Assembly (NCBI RefSeq): GCF_023243075.1
Contig: NZ_JALKFZ020000190.1
Location: forward strand, 1 to 43,213
Direction of reading: 5' to 3'
Length of the DNA stretch: 43,213 bases
From: Frankia sp. AiPa1
GTDB lineage: Bacteria; Actinomycetota; Actinomycetes; Frankiales; Frankiaceae
Positions 14,384-22,498 of this stretch are shown here, piece by piece (the stretch's first letter is position 1; the number at the start of each line of letters is the position of its first letter). The notes under the pieces were generated by a model. That model ran no database searches. It saw nothing but the letters and a program-made list of their open reading frames with translations, and was not told the DNA's origin. A program made the translations under genes and the position numbers.

Positions 14384-14468
14384 GTCCGGGTGGCGGAATG
14401 GCAGACGCGCTAGCTTGAGGTGCTAGTGCCCTTTATCGGGCGTGGGGGTTCAAGTCCCCCCTCGGACA
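14384..14468 (+). tRNA. tRNA-Leu(GAG)
   Basis: An 85-nt type II tRNA. The acceptor stem pairs GTCCGGG with CTCGGAC (one G-T pair), with discriminator A at 14468. The anticodon arm is CTAGC-TTGAGGT-GCTAG, giving anticodon GAG (leucine, CUC/CUU codons). A long variable arm (TGCCC...GGGCG) and the T arm GGGGG-TTCAAGT-CCCCC complete it. The 3' CCA is not encoded. Decayed gene pieces flank it on both sides, as is common beside tRNA integration hotspots, but no repeat of its 3' end was seen in the window. Confidence 0.97.
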
Positions 14469-14586
14469 CTCTTTGTGATTGCCAGATTACTTCAAGTTAT
14501 CTACCACAGATGATATTGACGTAGCCAGCCGCATCGCGGTCAGTGGCTAGGACACGAGCAGGATCATTAGCCGACCCCCGCCCAGG

Positions 14587-14883
14587 TGGCCGCGACGATC
14601 GGCTGCGGCGGCGGGGCCGCTGCGCACTGTGGTCAACTTTGCGGAGATCGGTCCGTCGGCGTGCGTTCTGGGTTGTCGGGGCGTCAACACGGCGTCGGTG
14701 GCGGCCCCGAGGGGCAGATCGGCCAGGTGGCCTACTCCTCGTCGAAGGGCGGCGTCGTGGGCCTGACGCTTCCGGCGGCCCGTGATCTGGCGCAATTCGG
14801 CATTCGGGTGCTCACGATCGCGCCCGGTATTGTCGACACGCCGATGCTGGCGACGGTGAGTGAGGCCCCGTCGCAGGCGTCGC
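14587..14883 (+). pseudogene. Short-chain dehydrogenase remnant (HSD10 / 3-hydroxyacyl-CoA dehydrogenase type)
   Basis: One frame reads SAAAAGPLRTVVNFAEIGPSA, then jumps straight to VNTASVAAP. After a frameshift it continues EGQIGQVAYSSSKGG, LPAARDLAQFGIRVLTIAPG and VDTPMLATVSE. These match an SDR core including the YxxxK-type site (YSSSK), but the N-terminal Rossmann motif, the segment between GPSA and VNTAS, and the C-terminus are missing. The gene is therefore deleted internally, frameshifted and truncated. It lies directly downstream of the tRNA. Confidence 0.75.
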
Positions 14884-15299
14884 GCTGGTTGGTGGAAGCG
14901 GTGGCCACGGCCGGTTCGATCGGCGTCTGTCCGCAGAGCCTGAACGCCTATACGATCGGCGCGGCGATGAACCGCAATCTGTCAGGCAGGCTGCGCATGC
15001 GCGACCACCGGCGGTGTAGCTGCTGTCGATGGTGGCGGCGGGGACGGTCGACCCGTCCCTGATCATCACCCAACACCAGCCGGTGTCCTCCGCCCGGCAC
15101 AAGGGTGGCCGTGTCCTCGCCCCCTCCCGCCGCGTCCTCCCCGGCGTCCGCCTGGTGACGTCCGACGCACACCGCAGCCTGATGAACGCGATCGTCACCA
15201 CCCTGCCCGTGGGCGTGCGGCGCAGGGTGCCGTATGCCCAAGCCTGCACGGAATGCCAGTACAGCGGTCATCTCCACCTGGCCAGGACTTATGTGAAGC
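14884..15299. other. No recognisable gene
   Basis: The frames here are short or low in coding character. A stretch around 15030-15090 (MVAAGTVDPSLIIT) is faintly like an alcohol-dehydrogenase C-terminus, but is too short to call. This looks like decayed DNA continuing from the SDR remnant. Confidence 0.4.
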
Positions 15300-15641
15300 T
15301 CAGACTTCCGGGAGGGCCTCGCTGAGTCGAAGGGCCTCCCAGATATCATCGACCTTTGACTCCGAGAGTGCTCCGGCGCGTTCGATCAAGTCCTGCTCCG
15401 TCACTGCTGTAAGCCATGTGCAGGGGACCATGCCGGGACTTGGAAAGAGCACCCGTATGACACCATCGAAGGGAAGCCCGTCGGCCGAGCCCAGCGCCAC
15501 TTCAAGCCCGACCCCGGTGAGGTCGACGTTGGCCGGCTCGACGATCTGCACTGCCTGGAATCTGGAGTTCGAGGGCTCGGACAGCAGCACAACGGGCCGC
15601 CGCTCACCGAAGTCCGCCCACCACACTTCACCACACTGCAT
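15300..15641 (-). CDS. MazF/PemK-like toxin, no visible antitoxin
   Basis: This 113-aa protein reads MQCGEVWWADFGERRPVVLL at its N-terminus. GEVWWADFG followed by RRPVVLLS is the signature of the MazF/PemK endoribonuclease fold. An upstream in-frame ATG would add 42 residues, but AGGAG just before 15641 on this strand favours the short form, which is near the usual MazF length. MazF toxins cleave mRNA and are normally partnered by a small antitoxin gene just upstream. Nothing convincing occupies either flank here, so it is either orphaned, paired with an unusual antitoxin, or a domesticated remnant. Confidence 0.75.
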   Translation of the reverse strand: MQCGEVWWADFGERRPVVLLSEPSNSRFQAVQIVEPANVDLTGVGLEVALGSADGLPFDGVIRVLFPSPGMVPCTWLTAVTEQDLIERAGALSESKVDDIWEALRLSEALPEV

Positions 15642-15978
15642 GGAGCCTCTCCTGTCTGGTCCCGGCCAGGATAGTGGGAGGTGGGGCGACGAGTGGACAA
15701 GGGATCCTGCCGGCAATGCGTCGTCGCTTGCTGGACGGCGCCCTGACCACCGTGAAGATAAGTGCAAATTCTCCGATTCGTCGGCTTGGCGCCGGTGACG
15801 CGCTGAGAGCCGGCGGAGTCACTGTCATCTGAACGCTGCGTGCGGTTCCGCTATGGGCGGTATCCCACCGGCGGGGTCCAGGGTGGCACGACGACTCGGG
15901 CGCTCTCCTCGTCCGGTCGTCCGATGCCGAATGCTGCCCGCTCGGCGACGTCGCCGGTCCTCCCCGCCGGCCTCTTGC
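15642..15978. other. Intergenic region between divergent genes
   Basis: This 337-bp stretch separates the minus-strand MazF-like gene from the plus-strand exporter. I see no credible coding frame, RNA gene or antitoxin in it. Regulatory signals for the exporter begin right at its end. Confidence 0.5.
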
Positions 15979-16020
15979 TGACATATGTCATTGACAAGTG
16001 CCGGCGAAAGACGGTAAGAC
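15979..16020 (+). promoter_or_regulatory. Operator-like palindrome plus promoter of the exporter gene (leaderless)
   Basis: TGACATATGTCA (15979-15990) is a perfect 12-bp palindrome. TTGACA (-35, 15991-15996) follows at once, then about 18 bp, then TAAGAC (-10, 16015-16020). The predicted transcript start falls at or next to the ATG at 16028, giving a leaderless mRNA. A repressor on the palindrome would block the -35 box. The sequence TGACATAT recurs at the TetR gene promoter at 25542. Confidence 0.6.
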
Positions 16021-16027
16021 TACCGGC

Positions 16028-17719
16028 ATGCCGGACGAGAGCGGGCTCGCGCAACCGCGACACCATGAGCCGCCGAAGCAGGACGAGTCCCCACCCGCCA
16101 GGTCCGCGGACGGCCACAGCAGGAACCACGCGCGGAGGCGGGCGTCGCATCCCCCTGCCCCGCAGGGCGGGCTCACGCCAGCGGCCTCGGCCTTCTCCGT
16201 GCGGGACGCCGCCCCCCATACGCCCCGCGCCGCCCCTGACCCCTCCGCGGGCAATGCCGTGCCGGAACGCCGCTGGCGGATCCTCGCGGTGCTGGCGCTG
16301 GTGCAGCTGATGATCGTTCTCGACACGACGGTGGTCAACATCGCGCTGCCCTACGCGCAGGTCACGCTTGGCTTCTCGAACGGCGACCGGCAGTGGGTGG
16401 TGACCGCCTACTCCCTGGCGTTCGGTGCTCTGCTGCTGCCGGGCGGGCGCCTGGCCGACCTGATCGGGCGGGAACGGGCGCTGCTGATCGGCCTGGTGGG
16501 TTTCGCGGCGGCGTCGGCTCTGGGCGGCGCGGCACGGCATTTCACGATGCTCGTCGCGGCGCGTGCCGCGCAGGGAGCATGCGGCGCACTACTCGCGCCC
16601 GCGGCGCTCGCGCTGGTCTCCACCACGTTCGCCACCGGGGTCGATCGAGTGAAGGCGCTCGGGATCTATGGTGGCGTCGCGGCCGCGGGAGCATCCCTCG
16701 GCCTGCTCGCCGGCGGATTCGCGACCGAATACCTCGACTGGCGCTGGACGCTCTATCTGAACGACGCGCTCGCTGCCGTCGCCCTGGTCGGAGTACTGGC
16801 CCTGCTGCCGCGACGGCCCGGCGAGTATCGGGCACGCATCGACCTGGTCGGCACCGTCCTCGTGTCCTCGGGCCTCTTCGCGATCGTCTACGGGTTCGGC
16901 ACGGCCGTCGGTGATGCAGGTGAGGCCCGGTGGACGCATGCCTCGACCATCGCCTTCCCACTTGCCGGCGCGGCGCTGCTCGCTGCGTTCATCGGCTGGG
17001 AGCGGCGCACCGCCATGCCGCTCCTTCCGCTACGGATCGTCCTCGACCGCGACCGCGGCGGCTCCTACCTCGCGATCTTTCTGTCCGCCACCGGGTCCTA
17101 CGCGGTCTTCCTGTTCCTTGCCTACTATCTGCGGTCGACGCTCGGCCTGTCCGCCGTGATGACCGGCCTGGCCTTCCTGCCGATGACCGTCATGATCCTG
17201 GTCACGGCAGGCGTCGGCAATGTCGCACTCAGCTCCCGGTTCGCTCCACGGTCGCTGGTCCCCGTCGGAATGCTGATCGCCGCGGCCGGGCTGGTACTGC
17301 TCGCCCACATCACCCCGGACTCCCACTATGCGACCGGAGTACTGCCGGGAATCACACTGTTCGGCGGTGGTCTGGGGCTCGTCTTCGGATCGGTGTTCGG
17401 TCTCGGAACTCTCGGTGTGCAGGGGGCGGACGCCGGCATCGCGTCGGCGACGCTGAACGTCGCCAACCAGATCGGTGGTTCGGTCGGTACCGCGCTGCTC
17501 AACACGATCGCGACCAGTGCGGTGACCGCCTACGTGTCCGGACACCACAGCTCGGTTCCGCCGTCGAGGCTCGCCGCCGAAGCAGCCGTCCACAGTTACG
17601 TGGTCGTGTTCTGGGTGGGCGCTGCCGTGTGCGTTGTGACCGCTTTCCTCATGCGCATGACACTTCGACCCGGTCTTCCGCACCTGGCCGACCAGGAGAG
17701 CGGTATGCACGGCCTGTGA
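16028..17719 (+). CDS. DHA2-family (EmrB/QacA type, 14-TM) MFS efflux transporter
   Basis: This 563-aa membrane protein starts at an ATG placed just after the predicted -10 box. A GTG at 15998 would lie inside the promoter and has no ribosome site. After about 75 hydrophilic residues the first helix leads to LDTTVVNIALP, the DHA2 motif D1. GGRLADLIGRERALLI is motif A, and GASLGLLAGG with DWRWTLYLN is motif C of drug/H+ antiporters. About 14 hydrophobic helices follow to near the C-terminus. The family exports drugs or secondary metabolites using the proton gradient. It may serve the nearby polyketide pathway or confer resistance; the palindrome over its promoter suggests ligand-controlled repression. 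Confidence 0.92.
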   Translation: MPDESGLAQPRHHEPPKQDESPPARSADGHSRNHARRRASHPPAPQGGLTPAASAFSVRDAAPHTPRAAPDPSAGNAVPERRWRILAVLALVQLMIVLDTTVVNIALPYAQVTLGFSNGDRQWVVTAYSLAFGALLLPGGRLADLIGRERALLIGLVGFAAASALGGAARHFTMLVAARAAQGACGALLAPAALALVSTTFATGVDRVKALGIYGGVAAAGASLGLLAGGFATEYLDWRWTLYLNDALAAVALVGVLALLPRRPGEYRARIDLVGTVLVSSGLFAIVYGFGTAVGDAGEARWTHASTIAFPLAGAALLAAFIGWERRTAMPLLPLRIVLDRDRGGSYLAIFLSATGSYAVFLFLAYYLRSTLGLSAVMTGLAFLPMTVMILVTAGVGNVALSSRFAPRSLVPVGMLIAAAGLVLLAHITPDSHYATGVLPGITLFGGGLGLVFGSVFGLGTLGVQGADAGIASATLNVANQIGGSVGTALLNTIATSAVTAYVSGHHSSVPPSRLAAEAAVHSYVVVFWVGAAVCVVTAFLMRMTLRPGLPHLADQESGMHGL

Positions 17720-17774
17720 TCCGCGGCGGCTTCCATGTTCGTCGGGGATCGACCTACGGGAGGATTTCGGGAAC

Positions 17775-18893
17775 ATGCCAGGTTCGAGAAAACCAGTCCT
17801 CGTTTCCGGTGCGCTGGGTCAGCTTGGTCGACAGGTGACCGCGATCCTGCTGAGCCGCGGTCACCGGGTGATCGCCGTCGACCTGCGTACGAGCGCCACT
17901 CTTGCGGCGGCCAGGGATCTGACGCCCGCTCCCGGCGAGCCCGGCGAGCTGGTACCCGCCTTCGTCAATCTTCTCGACGAGGCAGCACTGCGGTCGCTGC
18001 TCGCCGAACGGCCGGTCTCCGCGGTTGTTCATCTCGCCGCGTCGGTGGCACCGTCGTGCTATCGGAATCCGGCGGCGGCGCGTCGGGTGAATGTGGACGG
18101 GACCGCCAATCTGGTCACCGCGGTCAGCGCACTGGCCACGCCACCGATGTTCGTGCAGGCTTCCAGCACCGCCGTGTACGGCCCGCGAAACCCACACCGC
18201 CTCACCGACCTCCTCACGGCCGACACGCCACTTGCACCGGTCGACTGCTACGGTACCCACAAGGTGGCGGCCGAACGCATTGTTGCCGGCAGTGGACTTC
18301 CCCACGCCATTCTGCGGCTCGCCGGGATCGTATCGCCCGACGGTGTTCGCATGCTTGACCCGGACTACTTCGTACTGCTACGGGCGACCCCTCGGGACAA
18401 CCGTGTTCACACCGTGGATGTTCGGGACGCGGCACTCGCCTTCGCGAATGCCGCCGAGTCGACCACCGGCGCCCAGGGAAGAACCCTGCTGATCGGCGGC
18501 GGCGAGTCCTACAGGTTCCGACAGTGGGAGATCCAGGACGACATGATGCGTGCGCTCGGTGTCGGTGCCCTCGGGCCGTCGGCGTTCCTCCCGGGCGATC
18601 CCGACGACGACCGCGGCTGGGGATTGACGGACTGGCTCGACACAGCCGAGGCCGAGCGGATCCTGGGCTTCCAGCGCCATACCTGGGACGAGACCCGCAC
18701 CTGGGTGGCCGGTTCGCTGGGCCGCCTGAGCATCGCGACCCGAGCGTCCGGGCCGGTGCTACGCGTGGCCCTCCGGGGTTTCCTGGCCGCGCAACGCCGA
18801 TGGGAGCACCGCGGCGGCTACGCCGACCCGTGGGCCCTCATCAGCGCGAAGTATGGGATCGCGGCGCTGGCGACCGGTGCGGTCGCTACCTGA
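17775..18893 (+). CDS. Extended-SDR NAD(P)-dependent epimerase/dehydratase
   Basis: This 372-aa protein starts at an ATG behind GGGAGGA, 55 bp after the exporter. The N-terminal GALGQLGRQ is the extended-SDR nucleotide-binding motif (GxxGxxG). HLAASVAPS, QASSTAVYG and YGTHKVAAE (YxxxK catalytic pair) follow in the expected order. DVRDAALAF and GGESYRF match the substrate half. Related enzymes act on nucleotide sugars, steroids or other hydroxyl/keto substrates; the specificity is not readable here. It is probably co-transcribed with the exporter. Confidence 0.88.
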   Translation: MPGSRKPVLVSGALGQLGRQVTAILLSRGHRVIAVDLRTSATLAAARDLTPAPGEPGELVPAFVNLLDEAALRSLLAERPVSAVVHLAASVAPSCYRNPAAARRVNVDGTANLVTAVSALATPPMFVQASSTAVYGPRNPHRLTDLLTADTPLAPVDCYGTHKVAAERIVAGSGLPHAILRLAGIVSPDGVRMLDPDYFVLLRATPRDNRVHTVDVRDAALAFANAAESTTGAQGRTLLIGGGESYRFRQWEIQDDMMRALGVGALGPSAFLPGDPDDDRGWGLTDWLDTAEAERILGFQRHTWDETRTWVAGSLGRLSIATRASGPVLRVALRGFLAAQRRWEHRGGYADPWALISAKYGIAALATGAVAT

Positions 18894-19016
18894 CAAGCGC
18901 ATCGGACGGGGGTGGAGCACTTCTGGCCCACCCGGCCAGCTGACGTTCGCCGGGAAAAGTAAGCACAGAAAGTCGGGCGCCCGGTTAACGGCCAGGGCCC
19001 AACGCGGTCGGCCCGG

Positions 19017-19038
19017 ACTGTGGGACCGATCCCACAGT
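19017..19038. terminator. Inverted repeat downstream of the SDR gene (terminator or operator)
   Basis: ACTGTGGGA (19017-19025), loop CCGA, TCCCACAGT (19030-19038): a perfect 9-bp stem with a tetraloop. It lies 124 bp after the SDR stop and 70 bp before the next promoter. No T-run follows, so a terminator is possible but a protein-binding site is equally so. Confidence 0.4.
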
Positions 19039-19066
19039 TCGATCGCATCAGCCGCACAAGCACCCC

Positions 19067-19103
19067 CATTCTCGACCGCAAAGCGCATTCTCGACCGCAA
19101 AGC
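19067..19103. repeat. Two identical 18-bp direct repeats just upstream of a promoter
   Basis: CATTCTCGACCGCAAAGC occurs at 19067-19084 and again at 19086-19103, one base apart. The second copy ends 4 bp before the -35 box at 19108. A period of 19 bp (about two helical turns) puts both copies on nearly the same DNA face, as expected of an activator or response-regulator site. Confidence 0.6.
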
Positions 19104-19107
19104 ATCA

Positions 19108-19136
19108 TTGACACACTCCAATCAATGTCCTAATAT
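19108..19136 (+). promoter_or_regulatory. Near-consensus sigma-70-type promoter of the lipoprotein/MoxR operon
   Basis: TTGACA (19108-19113), 17-bp spacer, TAATAT (19131-19136). This is the closest match to the housekeeping consensus in the window and sits in locally AT-richer DNA. Predicted transcription starts near 19143, leaving a leader of about 225 nt before the lipoprotein ATG. Confidence 0.75.
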
Positions 19137-19142
19137 TTCGGT

Positions 19143-19367
19143 ACCAAATCCGGCTGTGCCGACCGCCGCGCGCAGGATGCGCGGCTCACGCCCCCGAAGC
19201 CGTACGGCTCTGCATCGGTAGTTCGTGGAGGCCGAAAACAGGGCCTCCGGACGTTCTGTGAGCGGAGCCGATGTCCCGTTTTCCGGGACGATCTGAGCCA
19301 TATTTCGGAGGAATCATGGGCGTGTTGGCCACGCCCTCCGCCACACAGAATGGGGAGGCAACAGAAG
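19143..19367 (+). promoter_or_regulatory. Structured 5' leader of the lipoprotein operon
   Basis: Three hairpins follow one another: CCGCGC/GCGCGG (19166-19184, 7-nt loop), GGAGGCC/GGCCTCC (19227-19248, 8-nt loop) and GTCCCG/CGGGAC (19273-19289, 5-nt loop). The palindrome AGCCGTACGGCT (19198-19209) lies between the first two. I recognise no known riboswitch class. The last hairpin ends before a strong GGAGGA site that serves a short overlapping frame. Confidence 0.4.
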
Positions 19368-19456
19368 ATGACGGACCGGGGCGCTCACTTACGCCGGTTA
19401 CTGGCCGCTGTCGTGCTCCTGGTGCTGGCCTGCGCGGCCTGTTCGAACTCGACTGA
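19316..19456 (+). CDS. Possible 46-aa leader peptide overlapping the lipoprotein start
   Basis: An ATG at 19316 has an excellent ribosome site, CGGAGGA, 6-9 bases upstream. The frame (MGVLATPSATQNGEATED...) runs into the lipoprotein gene in another frame and ends at 19456. It has no membrane segment or known motif. It may be a leader peptide whose translation opens the downstream start, or chance. The strong ribosome site is the only positive evidence. Confidence 0.25.
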   Translation: MGVLATPSATQNGEATEDDGPGRSLTPVTGRCRAPGAGLRGLFELD

Positions 19457-20693
19457 CAACGGGCTGCCTCGGCAGGCCGCCGACGCCGCGCCGGGCGTCA
19501 CCGACACGGAGATCCGGTTCGCCGCCCTCGGCACGATTTCCAACAACCCCATGGGCACCTGCATTCTGACCTGCTACCTGGAGGGCGCCAGGGCCTACTT
19601 CGCGTTTCGTAACAGCACGGGTGGAGTGCACGGACGCAGGCTTGTCATCTCCCGAACCGTCGACGACCGTTTCGGCGAGGACCAGCAGGGAGCCCTGCAG
19701 ATCGTCGCCGCCAACGACACCTTCGCGACGTTGAGCGCACCCCAGATCGCCAGTGGCTGGCATGCCCTCAGCCGGGCCGGGATACCCGTCTACGGCACGC
19801 CGTACAACCCGGCCGAGATGGAGGGCCAGCAGTCGATCTACACTTCGACGGGTGCCCGGTGCATCACCTGCACGCTGCGCAGCTACGCCTATGTTGCCCA
19901 ACTGGCCGGCGCACGGCGGGTGGCCGCACTCGGCTATGGCGTGACCCCGAGCGCCAGACAGTGCACCGGATCCATCCGGGACAGTATCAACCGGTATGCC
20001 GGCGCGACCAGCCAGCAGGTGGTGTACTTCAACGACAGCCTTCCCTTCGGCCTGGCAAACGGTGTCGGGCCCGAGGTGACCGCGATGAAGAAAGCCGGTG
20101 TCCAGGTCATCATGACCTGTCTGGACACCAACGCGGCGAAGACGGTCGCCCTGGAGCTCGAACGGCAGGGAATGCACCATGTTGTGCTGTATCTTCTGAA
20201 CAGCTATGACCAGAAGTTCGTGCGGGCGTCAGGAGATCTCTTCGAGGGCGATATCACCGGGGTCTACTTCCGGCCGTTCGAGTCGAGAAGCACCGGCACC
20301 GGCCTCGAGGACTTCAACCGGTGGGTCTCCAGGACCGGCGGCCGGCCCACGGAGCTGGCCATGTACGGCTGGATCGCGGCGGATCTCGCCTACCGCGGGA
20401 TCCTGGCTGCCGGGGAGCCCTTCACCCGCAGGTCCGTCGTGGCCGCGACGAACCGTTTCACCAACTACAGCGCCGACGGCGTCGTCAATCCGATCGACTG
20501 GTCCCGCCAGCACCAGGCACCGACCCCCGACGACCCGACGACCCACGATTCCAAACTTGAGTGCATCGCACTGATCCGAATCGGCACGGGCGGCTCCTTC
20601 GGGATCGCCGGCGCGACGAAGGACAAACCTTTCGCCTGCTGGTCGAACGCGGACCGCGGCTGGTCCAAGCCGACACCGACGAGCTTCCCCTGA
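19368..20693 (+). CDS. Branched-chain-amino-acid-type (LivJ fold) substrate-binding lipoprotein
   Basis: This 441-aa protein starts at the ATG preceded by GGGGAGG (19352-19358); an in-frame ATG at 19350 lacks such a site. The N-terminus (MTDRGAHLRRLLAAVVLLVL then ACAACSNS) is a lipoprotein signal, with the lipidated Cys most likely in VLAC. PGVTDTEIRFAALGTISN, YFAFRNSTGGVHGR and the following alternating fold match type I periplasmic binding proteins. It should be anchored on the outer face of the membrane and bind a small ligand. CILTC, CITC and further Cys residues are unusual for this family and could form disulfides or a metal site. No ABC permease or ATPase lies nearby, so it may act as a sensor or as a subunit of the following complex. 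Confidence 0.85.
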   Translation: MTDRGAHLRRLLAAVVLLVLACAACSNSTDNGLPRQAADAAPGVTDTEIRFAALGTISNNPMGTCILTCYLEGARAYFAFRNSTGGVHGRRLVISRTVDDRFGEDQQGALQIVAANDTFATLSAPQIASGWHALSRAGIPVYGTPYNPAEMEGQQSIYTSTGARCITCTLRSYAYVAQLAGARRVAALGYGVTPSARQCTGSIRDSINRYAGATSQQVVYFNDSLPFGLANGVGPEVTAMKKAGVQVIMTCLDTNAAKTVALELERQGMHHVVLYLLNSYDQKFVRASGDLFEGDITGVYFRPFESRSTGTGLEDFNRWVSRTGGRPTELAMYGWIAADLAYRGILAAGEPFTRRSVVAATNRFTNYSADGVVNPIDWSRQHQAPTPDDPTTHDSKLECIALIRIGTGGSFGIAGATKDKPFACWSNADRGWSKPTPTSFP

Positions 20694-20828
20694 CCAAGGC
20701 AAACCGGTTGCGGTCCGCACTGCACCCCTCTCCTGACGGGTCGCGCGGACCCCTTTCCCGGCGTCATCCACCACGCCACCGTATTCACCCGCTCCTCTCC
20801 GGCGCCTTCTGACAAAGGGGTTCTCCCG

Positions 20829-20927
20829 ATGCTTGCCGAAATTCTGAGCCTTGCTTTCGCCTGGGGCGTCTGCGCCTTGGTCGTCGTGTTCTGGTACTAC
20901 CTCATGAGCCGCATCGGAACCTTCTAG
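20829..20927 (+). CDS. 32-aa single-helix membrane microprotein
   Basis: The peptide MLAEILSLAFAWGVCALVVV continues as FWYYLMSRIGTF and stops at TAG. AAAGGGG lies 8 bases before the ATG. Almost the whole length is one hydrophobic helix with aromatic residues at one end and a short basic tail. It lies between the lipoprotein and the NorD-like gene on the same strand. Size and placement suggest a small subunit or assembly peptide of a membrane complex. It has no recognised family; its reality rests on the ribosome site, the helix and the operon position. Confidence 0.65.
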   Translation: MLAEILSLAFAWGVCALVVVFWYYLMSRIGTF

Positions 20928-20959
20928 GTCCGCACCGACGCAACCACCGGAAGCACGTG

Positions 20960-22498
20960 ATGAGAGCAACGGAACAAAGTTCAGTACCGGCGGCGGAGCT
21001 ACAACGACGGTGCGCCCTGGTCGCCACGACGCTGTCTCAGGGCAGCCGTGACGACGCGCGGCTGGTCACCGGTGAGCATCGCGGCTTCGGCCTGAACACG
21101 ATGCGCACGGCCGTGCATGTCCCCCATCCACCGCTCGCCGCCGGCTGGAGCCTTCGAACGATGACGTGCGGGATAGCGCTTCAGGCAGCTCCCTCCAAGG
21201 ATCGTGTCGCCGCGGTCGCCCTGGGCAACCTGGCCCCGCGCGAGCGGCTGGCTCTGGCGGTGGTTGAGAGCCGGGTCGCGCTGGGCTGGGTCGCCGCCGT
21301 CTGGCCCGGCCTGCTCCCTGAGTTCGCGCGGGTCCTCGGCGATCTGGAGACGGGGGATCCTGACCTGGACGGACGGGGCATGCTCGCCGCGGCCCTTCAG
21401 CTCGCCCGTTCCCGCACCGCACTCGCCGCCCACCCGCTGCTGGGCCGGCTGCCGCAGTCCTCGCCCCCGGGCCGTGGGCTGGCATCCACGCTGCGTCGAC
21501 GCTACGGGCGGATGCCCTGGTCGTCGTCCCGCAGCGACCGGGCGCGGATTCACTCGATCCCGGTGGGCGGCGACGGCGGTGTCCAGAACCCCAATCTCCC
21601 GCCACCGAGCCGGCCCGAGGACGAGGAGATCGAGATCCAGCCCGACGAACGGGTCGGCGTTCCCTACCCCGAGTGGAACATGTGGACGCAGCGCTTCCTA
21701 CCCGACCACGTCGCGGTGCTGGAGCGCCCGGCCGCGGCCATCGCCTCCCGGCCGGCACCCGTATCGCCCTCAGTAGGACGGTGGTTCCAGGAACACACCC
21801 ACCGGTCGGTCCGCGGCGGTCTTGACGACGGCGCCGACCTGGACGTCAACCGCTATGTCGACCACGTCGTCTCCGCGGCGGCAGGTCATGCCCCCGAGCC
21901 CAGGGTGTTCCGCGACCTGGTTCCCAGCCTGAGGGACGTCACCACCGCCCTGCTGCTCGACGGCAGTGCGTCGCTCGGCGCCCATCACGGGACGATCTTC
22001 GAGGTGGAGCTCGCGTGCGCGGACGCCCTCTCGCAGGCGATGACCCTGGCCCGTGAACGGCACGGGATCTTCGTCTTCACCGGTGACACCCGCCATCGCG
22101 TCGACATCCGCTGCCTGAAGGACTTCGATCATCCGCGCTTCGTTGCCCCGAGCCGGGCGGGGCTCGTGACCGGCGGCTACACCAGGCTCGGTGCCCCGAT
22201 CCGGCATCTCACCAGCCGCCTGCTCGGCCAGCACTCCGCACGGCGGCTGCTGATCCTGATCGGGGACGGTCTGATGTGCGACGAGGGCTACGAGGGCCGC
22301 TACGCCTGGGCTGACGTGGCGCATGCCGTCGAGGAGGCGGCCGACGGCGGCGTCGCCGTCTACTACATCGGCGTGGGAAGTGCCCGGGTCGACCCTCTTC
22401 CCGAGGTGTTCGGCCCACGCCGTTCCCAGCGGATCAGACAGGTCGAGGAGCTGCCGCGCGTGCTCGCCCAGGTCCACCGCGAGCTGGTGGCCGCGTGA
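20960..22498 (+). CDS. VWA-domain protein of the NorD/CbbO type
   Basis: This 512-aa protein starts at the ATG 6 bases after GGAAG; a GTG three bases earlier is also open. The C-terminal half holds a von Willebrand A domain. LLLDGSASL (about residue 335) is the DxSxS metal-ion site, followed by GGYTRLGAPIRH and LLILIGDGLMCDEGYEGRYA. That last run is typical of NorD, the partner of NorQ in nitric oxide reductase maturation. The N-terminal half is less conserved, with an acidic linker (PEDEEIEIQPDE). It overlaps the next gene (GTGA). NorD-type proteins recruit the target enzyme to the MoxR ATPase. No norB or norC is in the window, so the client is likely encoded downstream in this operon. Confidence 0.88.
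   Translation: MRATEQSSVPAAELQRRCALVATTLSQGSRDDARLVTGEHRGFGLNTMRTAVHVPHPPLAAGWSLRTMTCGIALQAAPSKDRVAAVALGNLAPRERLALAVVESRVALGWVAAVWPGLLPEFARVLGDLETGDPDLDGRGMLAAALQLARSRTALAAHPLLGRLPQSSPPGRGLASTLRRRYGRMPWSSSRSDRARIHSIPVGGDGGVQNPNLPPPSRPEDEEIEIQPDERVGVPYPEWNMWTQRFLPDHVAVLERPAAAIASRPAPVSPSVGRWFQEHTHRSVRGGLDDGADLDVNRYVDHVVSAAAGHAPEPRVFRDLVPSLRDVTTALLLDGSASLGAHHGTIFEVELACADALSQAMTLARERHGIFVFTGDTRHRVDIRCLKDFDHPRFVAPSRAGLVTGGYTRLGAPIRHLTSRLLGQHSARRLLILIGDGLMCDEGYEGRYAWADVAHAVEEAADGGVAVYYIGVGSARVDPLPEVFGPRRSQRIRQVEELPRVLAQVHRELVAA

Noticed and set aside
19143..19367. Cobalamin or other known riboswitch in the lipoprotein leader
   Set aside because: Hairpins are present but no conserved riboswitch core sequence was recognised.
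20712..20751. GGTCCGC / GCGGACC inverted repeat after the lipoprotein gene as a terminator
   Set aside because: Arms are 26 bases apart and no T-run follows; the downstream genes appear co-transcribed.
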